A stretch of DNA of 64,000 nt, taken from NCBI GenBank assembly GCA_037951105.1, contig JBAMJV010001281.1:1-64000 (forward strand), written 5' to 3'. A model generated the notes under the pieces. The model saw only the letters and a program-made list of their open reading frames with translations, did not search any database and was not told where the DNA came from. This DNA comes from Echinarachnius parma. Its lineage: Eukaryota; Echinodermata; Echinoidea; Clypeasteroida; Echinarachniidae. Positions 31,208 through 41,700 of this stretch are shown here, piece after piece. Numbering within the stretch: the first letter of the stretch is position 1; the number at the start of each line of letters is the position of its first letter. The position numbers were made by a program, and so were the translations under genes.

Positions 31208-31731
31208 TTAAAGGGATAGTTGAGTTTTGGTTAAGAGAATACAGTTTTGGTCAAACTAAATTTTAGAACAAAAACTGCACCGTTACATTAAAATCTAATA
31301 GTTATAACACCACCATGCTCGAAAGGTATACACAAATTACAAACGACTAATTAAAAAGCCTGTTATCATTCAAAAGGAGCCGTTAAAACTTAAGAGGACG
31401 CTCTCTTAAAGCTCATTGGATTCTAGCAATTGTAATACGAAATTGTGCATGTGATGTTTTGATAAAATAATGATTAAATAGAGAGATCATCAAAAACTAT
31501 TTAAAAGCATCTTGTCAATTTTTTAAAAGTGTAATTTTCAATTATTGTGGGCCCCCCACAATAATTACAAATGGTTATATTTATGGATATTTCAGCCGTC
31601 TCGGAACCGATTTTGATCAAATAAAGTTCATTCTGTCGTTAAAATTGTATGCTCTTTCAAATTTGACACTCAATTTTGCATTACCTCACAAAAAAAATAT
31701 CGTGTAGCGCCCTCTATACCAAAACTTATCC
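31208..31731. mobile_element. Family A TTAA-flanked MITE, copy 3
   Basis: Starts TTAAAGGGATAGTTGAGTTT. It shares the GAGGACGCTCTC and TTTATGGATATTTCAGCCGT blocks, and the right terminal repeat is truncated near CCAAAACTTATCC. Confidence 0.8.
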
Positions 31732-32306
31732 TCACTGAAAAGGATCAAAATATGTGTTACGATTAACACGTATTTTGTATGATATTTTACTATATTTATT
31801 TGTATGTTATGTACTTTGGAGGGGGGGGGGGGTGTTCGTAGCCAAAACATTTCGAGGGAGGGGGGGGGGGGGTCCGAAATCATTGGTTTTAATGGTCGAG
31901 ACCGATACAAAGTGGACTCGAGACTAGTAGAAAGTGGACCCGAGACCGAAGACCGACAAAAAGTGGAGCTTTCTGAATTTGGGGTGGGGGTGGTGGGGGG
32001 GGGGGGGGGGGGGGGGGGGGGTGATTGCGTACGCGCTACGGGCCTGCAGTTGTTTGCAGTCTAAATTAGTATAACTATCGATACGAACATAGCATATGGG
32101 GCCATATTATCCGCCGTAGAAAGGGGGGAAAGTATACTCCCTTTTATGTATTATTGCATCTATTGAATTATTGACACAATAAACAGTCGACAAATCAATG
32201 TAAAGATTATTGAAGTAGGGTGGGTTTAACCCGATTTAACCCTTCAATGAGAAACATGTTTCTGGCGTTTCAAAGCGCTGATGCTGGGCTATCCGAGTGT
32301 ATTATA

Positions 32307-32570
32307 CACTCTTAGAAATGTTGGGTAAAGCTTGGACATAAGTGCCCTCATTGATGGGTAAACCCAAACTGGGCAGTTCTATGCCCAACTGCATAATATT
32401 TTGTCCAATTATTGCTCATTCTTACCTAATTACTGTTCATTTTGGGTATAAGAATGAGCAATAATTGGACAAAATATTATGCAGTTGGGCAAAGAAATGC
32501 CCAGTTTTGGTTTACCCATCAATGATGGCACTTATATGTTTCAAAGCTTTACCCAATATTTCTAAGAGTG
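32307..32570. mobile_element. 264-bp TA-flanked MITE with about 110-bp arms
   Basis: CACTCTTAGAAATGTTGGGT at one end and the complement ending ...TCTAAGAGTG at the other, flanked by TATA. Inner blocks TGCCCAACTGCATAATATTT and its complement also pair. Confidence 0.9.
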
Positions 32571-32815
32571 TATAAACCATAGCTGACCTATGATCTAAAT
32601 CTATGGTGTATACCACACTCATGGCTGGGTTATGCAAAACGTATACGCAATCACGTTGACCTAGTTATGGTACGCCCATATCCATTCAAAAATCATTGTT
32701 AAGTCATTGTTTTGAATCTTTTGCTAAGTTAATATCAGTAAACATGACCTGTGACTGGTACGGTATTACTCATGATAAATCAAAAAGTTCTACAACCTAT
32801 TCCTAAAGTTCATTT

Positions 32816-33459
32816 GTAATGTCAGTTACAGCCCATAGGTAATTAAAGTACATGTGTAATGTCAGTTACTGTCATGTTCATGATACAGTTTTTAAACACG
32901 AAGCTCATATCTCCTTTCATATTCCTATGTATTTTTGATGAACCAAGCTATAATTCCATATCAATCAAATAGGTCTAACTAGTCAGGGGCATGAGCTATT
33001 ACCAACTTATTCCCAATCATGAATTGTCATGTGTTAATTAGCCTATGGGAAATGTAAGCGTAGCGTCAGTTATGTAACGTCAGTTACCGTTAGGTCTTCA
33101 ATAAAGTTTTCATATAGCTTAAAAAGAAACCTTGCAAATTACTTCTTATTTTTCACATCTGTTCCTAGGGACCTAGGTATCATGTCATATCAAACATGAC
33201 ATGCTAACAAGTCAGAGACAGGAGATATTACACTTTGATTCAACACCATCATTGTACATGTCCTTTTTGTGTAACGTCAGTTACCGACACGTTTTTGCGG
33301 ACTGTTCGATAAGGAATGCAGTTTGTTGGGTGAAAAACTTACCCCTTATTTCTTCACTCTTGTAACATGTATACAATAATGTTAACCACCAGCTATGTTT
33401 ACTTTCATAACTACAAGACAAATAATAAAGCTAAAATTATATAGTGTAACGTCAGTTAC
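32816..33459. repeat. Cluster of GTAACGTCAGTTAC motifs
   Basis: Five copies at 32816, 32856 (both GTAATGTCAGTTAC), 33074, 33271 and 33446, plus a partial GCGTCAGTTA at 33063. All are in the same orientation, with unrelated AT-rich DNA between. The motif is itself an imperfect palindrome. Confidence 0.88.
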
Positions 33460-33569
33460 CGTGGAATTGTCCATAGAGTAATTGCTCCAAATTTGGAGTT
33501 GTCCTAAATTGAAACCCTTTTCACCCTGATATGCCTAGATTTTATATTTGAATTGAAGTGACAGCCCTA

Positions 33570-34300
33570 ATAACGCCGGGGGGGGGGGGGGTGGGGCATT
33601 ATGCCCCCCCCCCCCCCTCCGCGATTTTTTGTATTGCTCCGGAACGCGTAAAGATGACGCCTCGCTGCTTGGTGACTTTTTTCTTTTGGGTCTTGCGCAT
33701 CTTTTAAAACAACATTTTTGAAAATCGGACCTACCGTTACGAAGTCACGTGACCTTTTGTCTATGCATGTCAGCCCGAAAATCGCTCAATTTCGTGATTT
33801 GTGTACAAAACATGGAAATATCAGTTTTCGTAAAAAAGAGATAATCATTGGTTATTTGGTCTTGTTTACATTTTAGATGTTTGTTTTGGTGTTCAAAATA
33901 GTTGAATTATAGAAATAAAATAAACAACAAAAACAATAAAATACATAAGTAAAAAAAAACAAAGAAATACATAAGAAATTATAAAAACAATAGAAAACAT
34001 AAGGAAGAACCTGGCTCTTCCAAATTTGTTGTATTATTATTCCAAATGGTCTAAAGAACATATGTAGTGAAAACCCATGTTGAATTATGAAGAATATATG
34101 ATATATGGGTATGAATATGAATTTTATGACTTTATTTGCATAAATGACCATAAATATGCAAATTAATGAATAAAAAAAAAATACAATTACCGTTGTATTA
34201 TATACACTTCAATCAACATGCGTGCACATTTTCACGGCGATCGGCCGCTTCGCGGCCGAGATCTTAAGGGGGGCCATAATGCCCCCCCCCGGCCGTAGAA
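33570..34300. repeat. Element bounded by GGGGCATTATGCCCC-like ends
   Basis: A G-run followed by GGGGCATTATGCCCC near 33585-33615 and GGGGGGCCATAATGCCCC near 34267-34288 bracket AT-rich DNA with GGCCGCTTCGCGGCC. It may be a decayed inverted-repeat element. Evidence is limited. Confidence 0.4.
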
Positions 34301-34667
34301 AGACCTCAAATAGCCCGGCCTTTTTAGGGTTAAATAAATATTATCAAAATATAAACCGAAAAAAGGGTTAGACGTTTCAGAAAGTTATGTTTATGTGCAT
34401 GTGTTTGCATAAATCTGCTGGCTGCATATATACAAGTATATGAACATAATATATATGTCACATTTCCCCAAAATTTACAGGGCCTTTAAAATTGTATTTC
34501 TCATCGTAGCCGTAGTTGCTGATTTGCATTGCGCAATAAGTTTAGGTCACATGATCATTAAATGAGACATTGCACAATATCATTGCACATTGCACAGATC
34601 GATATAAACTTTTACCATATATATAACCTTTCAATAATCATCAATGTGCGGATATTATGGTCTGGTC

Positions 34668-35056
34668 TTAAGGGATCTAGTAACTTTGTTGACATGTGCA
34701 AAAAGTGATGAATGGTTGATTTAATGCATATTGCTGTTATCTGATATGTCCACTGGGTATTGTGTGAACATTTAAGGTTAAATGGACGTAATATGGCCGA
34801 GTAATGAGCACAAATGCAAAGTGATATTCACTAACTCATTGCACTGACTTTGTACACGGTTATGACTATCAAGTGGATAGTTTAACATCTGAACACTTCA
34901 ATCGTAAATCTTTTTTTAACGGAAAGGGAAATTCTAAAAACCGAAACCTGTCCCATGCTTCTTTTGTTGATACAAACACAACAAGAAGGTATGAGGGAAC
35001 CGCTAGACTTCCAATTGGATGTTGAGGATTTGGACAATGTTACTAGATCTCTTTAA
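34668..35056. mobile_element. Family C TTAA-flanked MITE, copy 4 (intact)
   Basis: TTAAGGGATCTAGTAACTTT at the start and ATGTTACTAGATCTCTTTAA at the end, with TTAA at both borders. This is the reference copy for the family. Confidence 0.85.
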
Positions 35057-35640
35057 AGCTTTCTGGCTTTTTGTTGGGATTCCCCAAAGTATAATTTTGT
35101 TAAATGTATTTCTTGATCTATATATATGTTTGACGGAAGTACAAATGTTTATAAAGTCAGACCTTGAAGTTATACCCACATCCCAGCACCCATTGTTTAA
35201 AAAAATCTATTGTTCATGGTATTTAGAATATCTAAAAGGCCTATATATCAGTGTAGTTCAGTGGCATAGCAACAGAATGCAACATAATTCAATTTTCTTC
35301 TTAGTTTGGACCTTGCTTTCTGTTTTATGCCATCTAAACTCAGTTTGGGACAACCAACATCGATGAATCTCATTCAATTGTCTGTCGGTTCCATCATCAT
35401 GGAAAAAGTTGCATTACTAGCCCGGGATTTGACATACCATACATGTATGTTAGGAATCACAGATTCAGATGTTTAAATCGCTATGCAAGCATTTTACTTG
35501 GAGCTTTACAGCTTTAACTTGGCCAAATAATAATTAAACACAATCTTTCATTATTTGCAATGATAGCAAAAGCAAGCCAATTTTAGTGATTCATGTATCA
35601 TAATACCAATATATTTGCTCGACCTTTTCTCTTCCCACAG

Positions 35641-35799
35641 TAATAAAGAGGCATGCGCATGGATATGACATCTTCAAGTACGGGATGCCGGACGTGGGGA
35701 GTCAGACACGTTACTATGTCAACCACGCACTGAGCTACGACCAGGCAAAGCGCATCCCCTGCTGGGTGGCAGAGCACATCACAAAGGAGAACCTACGAG
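35641..35799 (+). CDS. EXOG: EXOG exon encoding NHALSYDQAKRIPCW segment
   Basis: Preceded by a pyrimidine-rich acceptor CTTCCCACAG and followed by CGAG/GTATTG, phase 1 to 1. It encodes the N-terminal part of the nuclease fold, including GYDIFKYGMPDVGSQTRYY. An inverted-repeat element starts 118 bp downstream. Confidence 0.88.
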
Positions 35800-38700
35800 G
35801 TATTGAACACTAGACATTTCGCAACCTAAGCAACAGGAATATTGTTTTAAGTCTAACAATTATGGCTATCAATATAGCAGGGCCCAACACTAGCACTTGC
35901 CCGCTTCCACGGGGCTACACTGTTAAAACGCTGTGTAAAAAAACGCTGTGTAAAAATGGTTGTTGAATCTTTTTATACAACCTTAGGTGTAGCATGATTA
36001 GTTGTAGAAAGGAGGGTTGTGTAAAGTGGCCATTGTTCAAGCGTTGTTTTAAACGTGTTAAATCACGTGATAGTTTCGACCGCGAAATCATCGCGACAAA
36101 ACCCTTTTTGTCCCGCTGCAAAACAAGCGAAACGATTTAGCGACGAGGTAGCGATGTCCCCGGTTCGATTCCGACTTTGCCGTTTTATAGTACAATCATT
36201 TTTGTATTTGCTATTTCAACAACAGGGTTGTTTAAAATTTATTCTAAACAACGGTTGTAGAAAAAAATCAAAACAACAGTTGTGTAAACTTTAAACAACT
36301 GGGGTTGTTGAATGTTTTCAACAAGAGTTGGATGGTTCATTTGTTAAACAGCGGTTGTAGAAAATTTTCAACAAGTTGTTGAATTTGTTTACACAGCGTT
36401 TTAACAGTGTAGGAAATTGTTGTCAACACATTTCTTGCATCATGCATAATTGTTATTTCATTTACATATGTTTATCTCATCTAGTAAATTTATATAGTGA
36501 AAATTCAAAATGCATGATTTACTTGCCCGAATGGGCCAGTACAGAAAAAAGTTAGTGTGGAGGTCTGTGTATACATTAAGCATTTCAATAATAATAATAA
36601 TCATAATTCTACATTTATACCGCGAGCACATCTGTCCATTCGAACACTCGTTGCGCACATTTCAAAGTTATGTAAAATAATAAAGTAATAATCATACACA
36701 TAAAAAGTAATCACAAAATAATAACTCCAGGCATCTAAGGTAGTTTCATCAGGAAGGTTTTCAAGCATGATTTAAAGTTATTGATTGTTTGAGGTTGACG
36801 TAGATATTTGGGAAGCTGATTCCATAGATAATAGCCCGGTCACATATCAACGGATGCGCAAACGGATGTCAAACGGAGAGCTAAATTTTCCATCCGTTCT
36901 ATACGTTTCTTGTCCGTTCCTTGTTCTATGTTTTGTACATGAAGCAATGGAGACGACTTTCATCACCGGTTAATTTAATTTCGCAAATTGTCTATTCGTT
37001 GGGCATACGTTTCCGATATCCGTTGATATCTGACCGGGCCATAAGGAGCAGCAACCCGCAACGATCTGTCCCCCCACGACCTCTTAGATCTTCTTTCCAA
37101 GAGCTGGACAGTAGAGGTGGATCGAAGTCTCGTACGGCCTGGCACGCGCACTTGCAGAAGCTCAGAGATGTAGAGAGGGGCTTGGTTATGTATGGCTTTG
37201 TGAGTTAGAATGAGGAGTTTAAAATCACTCTTTTCTTGATGGGTAACCAGTGAAGATCCTTTAAAATAGGAGTGATGTGTGATGAACGTGGTGTGTGGGA
37301 GATAAGACGGGCGTCTGAGTTCTGGATTTTCTGCAATTTGTTGATTTGACATTGTGGTAACCCGGACATTGCTGCATTGTACACATCTAGGCGAGAGGTG
37401 ATGAAGGCATGAACAAGACTTTTCAATGCATTTGGGTTGAGATATTTCGTTATTCTCCGGATGTTACGGAGATGAAATATGGATGATTTTATGCAGTTAG
37501 TGATTTGTGGTTCCATCGTCATGTTAGCGTCCAGTACAAGGCCAAGGTTCCGCACACGATCAACTGGTTTGATCACTGGCGTAGCGAGTTACGTAATACC
37601 TATTCAACTGGGGGGGATGTAATCCGATGAATGAATAGCTCACCCCCCCCCCCCCCCCCCCCCCACTTGAATGGGTATCAATGTCATGTCTACGCCCGTG
37701 GGTTTGATGACAGTTTCCCCGACTATGAGATCAGGAATTGCGAATTGTTTCATTTGCTGTACTGATCCAAAGACGATAAATTCCTTCTTCTTATCATTCA
37801 GCTTCAAATAGTTGTTGTGCATCCAGTTTTTAATGTGGAGGAAACATGCTTCCAGCTTTGCGCAAGGCCACACTGCAAAAACGAGGGTGTTAAATTAACA
37901 CCACTGGTATCTATACTATTGTCCACACTAGCCTGGTGTAGATCAATATAGATACCAGTGGTGTTAATTTAACACCCATTTAACTTAACACCCTCGTTTT
38001 TGTAGTTACAGCACCTTGGGTTGGTGGGCAAGGGGCATATACCTGGATATCATCAGCATATATATGATAACCTATTTTGATATTTTGAATAGGTAGGATG
38101 TACAGGGAAACAGTTGAGGTCCCAATACAGAGCCCTGCGGAACAGAGGCGGACAAAAGGAACAGGTTCTGAAGTGCCGTTGCTGACCTCCACCGATTGAG
38201 GTCGGCAAGTATAACTGTCAAGTCCCTGTGTCCCAGTTGAGAGAGAGACAAGTGTGGATATAGTGCCTTATAAGGGGGCAAACATACTTCTGCAACTAGA
38301 TTTCAAATAATTTTTTGGGGAGGCTTTTAAAACTCGCTTGCATGAAAATAGCATTCTACAATTTTGTTTGCATCGAACTTTATGCAAATTTATGGGAGCG
38401 CTTTTTGTGATATTTCTGGGGCTTTTGGGACATTTTTTTTTCACTCACTCGAATCTGCAACTCTTATGTTATGAGTCACAAGACCAAACTACTTGACCAG
38501 CAGTTCTCCCAATCAAAACACTTACTACAAATGTCTTTGCCCGAGTGCATATTGCCTGATGTTGGACAAGTGGCCATTTTTCTCTTTTTTTCCATAAGAT
38601 AAAGTAGAACCAACACAAAACAACAAAATAGTGAATACTTCATCAACAAAGTAGCAATTATTCAAGTGCTACCGTCAATATTTAAATGTTGTCATGACGA

Positions 38701-41700
38701 TGTGAAATATCCATTACCAAAAAGAATGTAAAGGTACTATTTTGAAAAGGGGATCTAATAATTTTGTTGACATGTGCAAAAACTGACAAATGGCTGATCA
38801 AAATGTGTATTTCTGTGATCAGATAAGTCCACTGAGTGATGTGTGAAAATTCCATGGTAATGTAGGGTCTTTATTTTGACATACTTATTTAGTTTAGGTC
38901 TTTCTATTGTCTCATCCCCTATTTGTCACCATCACCCCATTCCTCTCTTTCAACATCTGTTTGCATTCTGTTCAGTTATTTCAATCATCTCATTCATATC
39001 CACTGTCCTATATTTTTTCTATTGTTTCCTTTCTGGCATGCTGGCCACTTTTATAGTCTCTCTGTTCCTCTCTCTCTCTCTCTCACTGTCTTTAACTTTC
39101 TCTATATGTGGATGCCACATATCTGTTCTATTGTGTTTAATCTTCTTGCATCATCATCATCATCACATGTGCTCATGACATGCTATCTCCATCTCATCTC
39201 TTATTGGTTCTTTTAAATAATAAGGTTGGTCCATTTTAGTTCTAGGTATATTTTGTTGCTTTCCCCTTCTGTTCATTTGCATATTATGAGTTTTCTTGTT
39301 CGCCAGATTGGCTTCAATAAATCAGTGCACACCCAGACTTGCTCTTCTCAGCACGCCTCTGATGTTCTCCTTCGTTCTACTTATTTTCTATGATGTTTCC
39401 TGTATGATTGCTGCTGTTTGACTTAGTTATATTTTACCAGTTAATTTCCAATACTTATAGTTTTTACTCCTCTCCACCCTATTAGTTAATACTTTACTGT
39501 ATTACAGTAAATTTATTTCATATGGAGTAATGACTGAAAATGCAAAATTGATATTTGCTAACTCATTGCACTAACTTTGTTCACAGTTGAAAGTCTCCCA
39601 GGGAGACTTTCAAATCCAAACACTTCAATCCTAAAATATCTTTGACTCTATAGGCGTTATTATAGAAGATCATGAGCAGTTTTCTGCAGTATTTTGCATC
39701 ATAAAATACCTTTTCACAATGTTACTAGATCCATATGACTATAATAATGACTGTAATGAATGGTCATGAAATTCCCCTCTCTGTTTGCACACACAGGGTC
39801 CGCAAACAGGAAGATGAGCAGACACGAGATGGACCCTAATGTGACGCCCATGTTTTCTTCCATGAACAGTGACTACAAGCGCAGCGGCTGGTCTAGAGGT
39901 CATATGAACCCTGCTGCAGATAACAAGTTCAGTCAGGTTAGAACCAGACCAATCCAGTTTAATCAAGTTATATCCATTGACCTGATTTTATCAGGTTCAC
40001 GTTTTCTCCCATAATGCTCCCTGATGCATCTAACAGGTTTTGTCAGGTAAGAACTGGCTTAATCCGGTTTACTATAGTTGTGCTGTTTGTAGAATCATTA
40101 AAATGTTCTTTTCTCTCCACTCGTGCATGCAGGACCTGCTAAAATGAAGAAGATCTTCAAAATGGACCCTAGCATCGTGCCCATGTTTTCTTCCATGGAC
40201 AGTGACTACACGGGCAGCGGCTGGTCTAGCGGTCATATGAACCCTGATGCAGATAACCAGTTCAGTCCGGTTAGAACCAGACCAATCCAGTTTTATCAGG
40301 TTATATCCATTGACCAGGGCCCGGTTGCAGAAAGAGATACAATCGATTGTAAGTTACGATTGATCGTAAGTCAGAAAATGTACGCGTTTCAACCAATCAG
40401 ATTTGCGCATCTAGAACACGTGATCTGACTTACGATTAATTGCAACTTACAATCGATTGAATCTCTTTCTGCAACGGGGCCCTGATGTTATCAGTTTCAT
40501 GTTTTCTATAGAGTAGGTGGTCCAGCGGTCACATAAATCCGGATGCATATATAAGTTTTGTCAGGTAAGAACTGGCTCAATCCGGTTTACTCTAGTTGTG
40601 CTGTTTTTGTAGCATGGCTTAAGCCATTGCCGAGCCAGTGCTAGATGCATGCAAGTAAGTATGAATGGGATGTTATTAACAGAAGGCTATTGATGAGACA
40701 TTTTATCTATCAAACCTCCTCCCCAGGACACTGATAAAAACAGTTCTACAGAAATACTCTGATTTCAATCCCTTTCCTCTTCTCTATATACACAGGTGGC
40801 TATGGATGGGACATTCTATCTATCTTACATCCTCCCTATAGGACATAGATAACAATTACAAACACTACAGAAATACTCCCAATTTCAATCCCATTCATCT
40901 TCATTCTTTTATACGCAGGAGGCTATGGATGAGACATTCTTCCTATCGAACATCCTCCCCCAGGACATTGATAACAACACAAACTACTGGAACCGGATGG
41001 AGAACTACTGTCGAAAACTCACTGCGAGCTTTGATGAAGTTCGGGTCATCAGCGGACCTGTCATGATGCCGAATGTGGAGGAAGACGGGAAGCAGTATGT
41101 CAAATACGAAGTAAGTTTGATTGATTCATCAATTGTTCGCATCCATTCCATCTCAATATGGAAGTTGGATCTGATTTGGGAAAACTAAATAACAAATATT
41201 TCTTAACCCATTCAGGACTGATATTCTCCATTGACCCGAGCCCGAGTATTTTTCACAACCTGTCCTGAATGGGTTAATGAGATATCTGCCTTGGTACATT
41301 AACGTGCCGGTAACTTCATTTGATTGATTGATTAAAGGGATAGTTGAGTTTTGGTATAGAGGGCGCTACTCAAAATATTTTGTGTGAGATAATGGAAAAC
41401 TAAGTGTCAAATTCGAAAGAGCATACAATTTTAATGGCAAAATGAACTTTATTTGATCAAAATCGGTTCAGAAATGGCTGAAATATCCATAATCATAACC
41501 ATTCGTAATAAATGTGGGGCCCCACAAGTATTCGACAATTTTGAACCAGCCGTTAAACTTTTTTTTTTTAATGCTTCCTCTTTTCAAAAATTTACTAAAG
41601 TGGTTTTTAAATAGTTGTTGATAATCTCTCTATCTAATCACTATTTCAACATTATCATCACATGCACAATACTTTATTTAAAATGGTTGAAACCAATGTT

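Larger units (their letters stand above)
25440..35640. other. Intergenic region between the mosaic gene and EXOG
   Basis: No coding exon supported, though upstream EXOG exons could hide here. It contains a GAA tract, the CGTCACGGACATTAC cluster, family A copies 2 and 3, a dispersed repeat (29515-30670), G-runs, a TA-flanked MITE, the GTAACGTCAGTTAC cluster, an element rich in C-runs (33570-34300) and family C copy 4. The part 28640-29500 shows no recognisable feature. Confidence 0.5.
36585..38281 (-). mobile_element. Non-LTR retrotransposon fragment (CR1/L2-type), 5'-truncated
   Basis: Reading down the minus strand: SVPQGSVLGPQLF (38.2 kb), YHIYADDIQVYAP with the YADD catalytic box of reverse transcriptase, WMHNNYLKLNDKK, VRNLGLVLDANMTM, then LTHKAIHNQAPLYISELL. 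These are the C-terminal landmarks of CR1/Jockey-type reverse transcriptases. The 3' end is GCGC...TATAAATG followed by ATTATTATT repeats (36588-36602). Stops, frameshifts and three inserted small elements show that it is dead. Confidence 0.88.

Noticed and set aside
37205..37576. Host gene encoding a 123-residue protein
   Set aside because: The sequence is the C-terminal region of a non-LTR retrotransposon reverse transcriptase.
38876..39216. Hydrophobic open frames resembling small membrane proteins
   Set aside because: Pyrimidine-rich low-complexity DNA (CT and CAT repeats) inserted in a MITE; two overlapping frames look equally hydrophobic.
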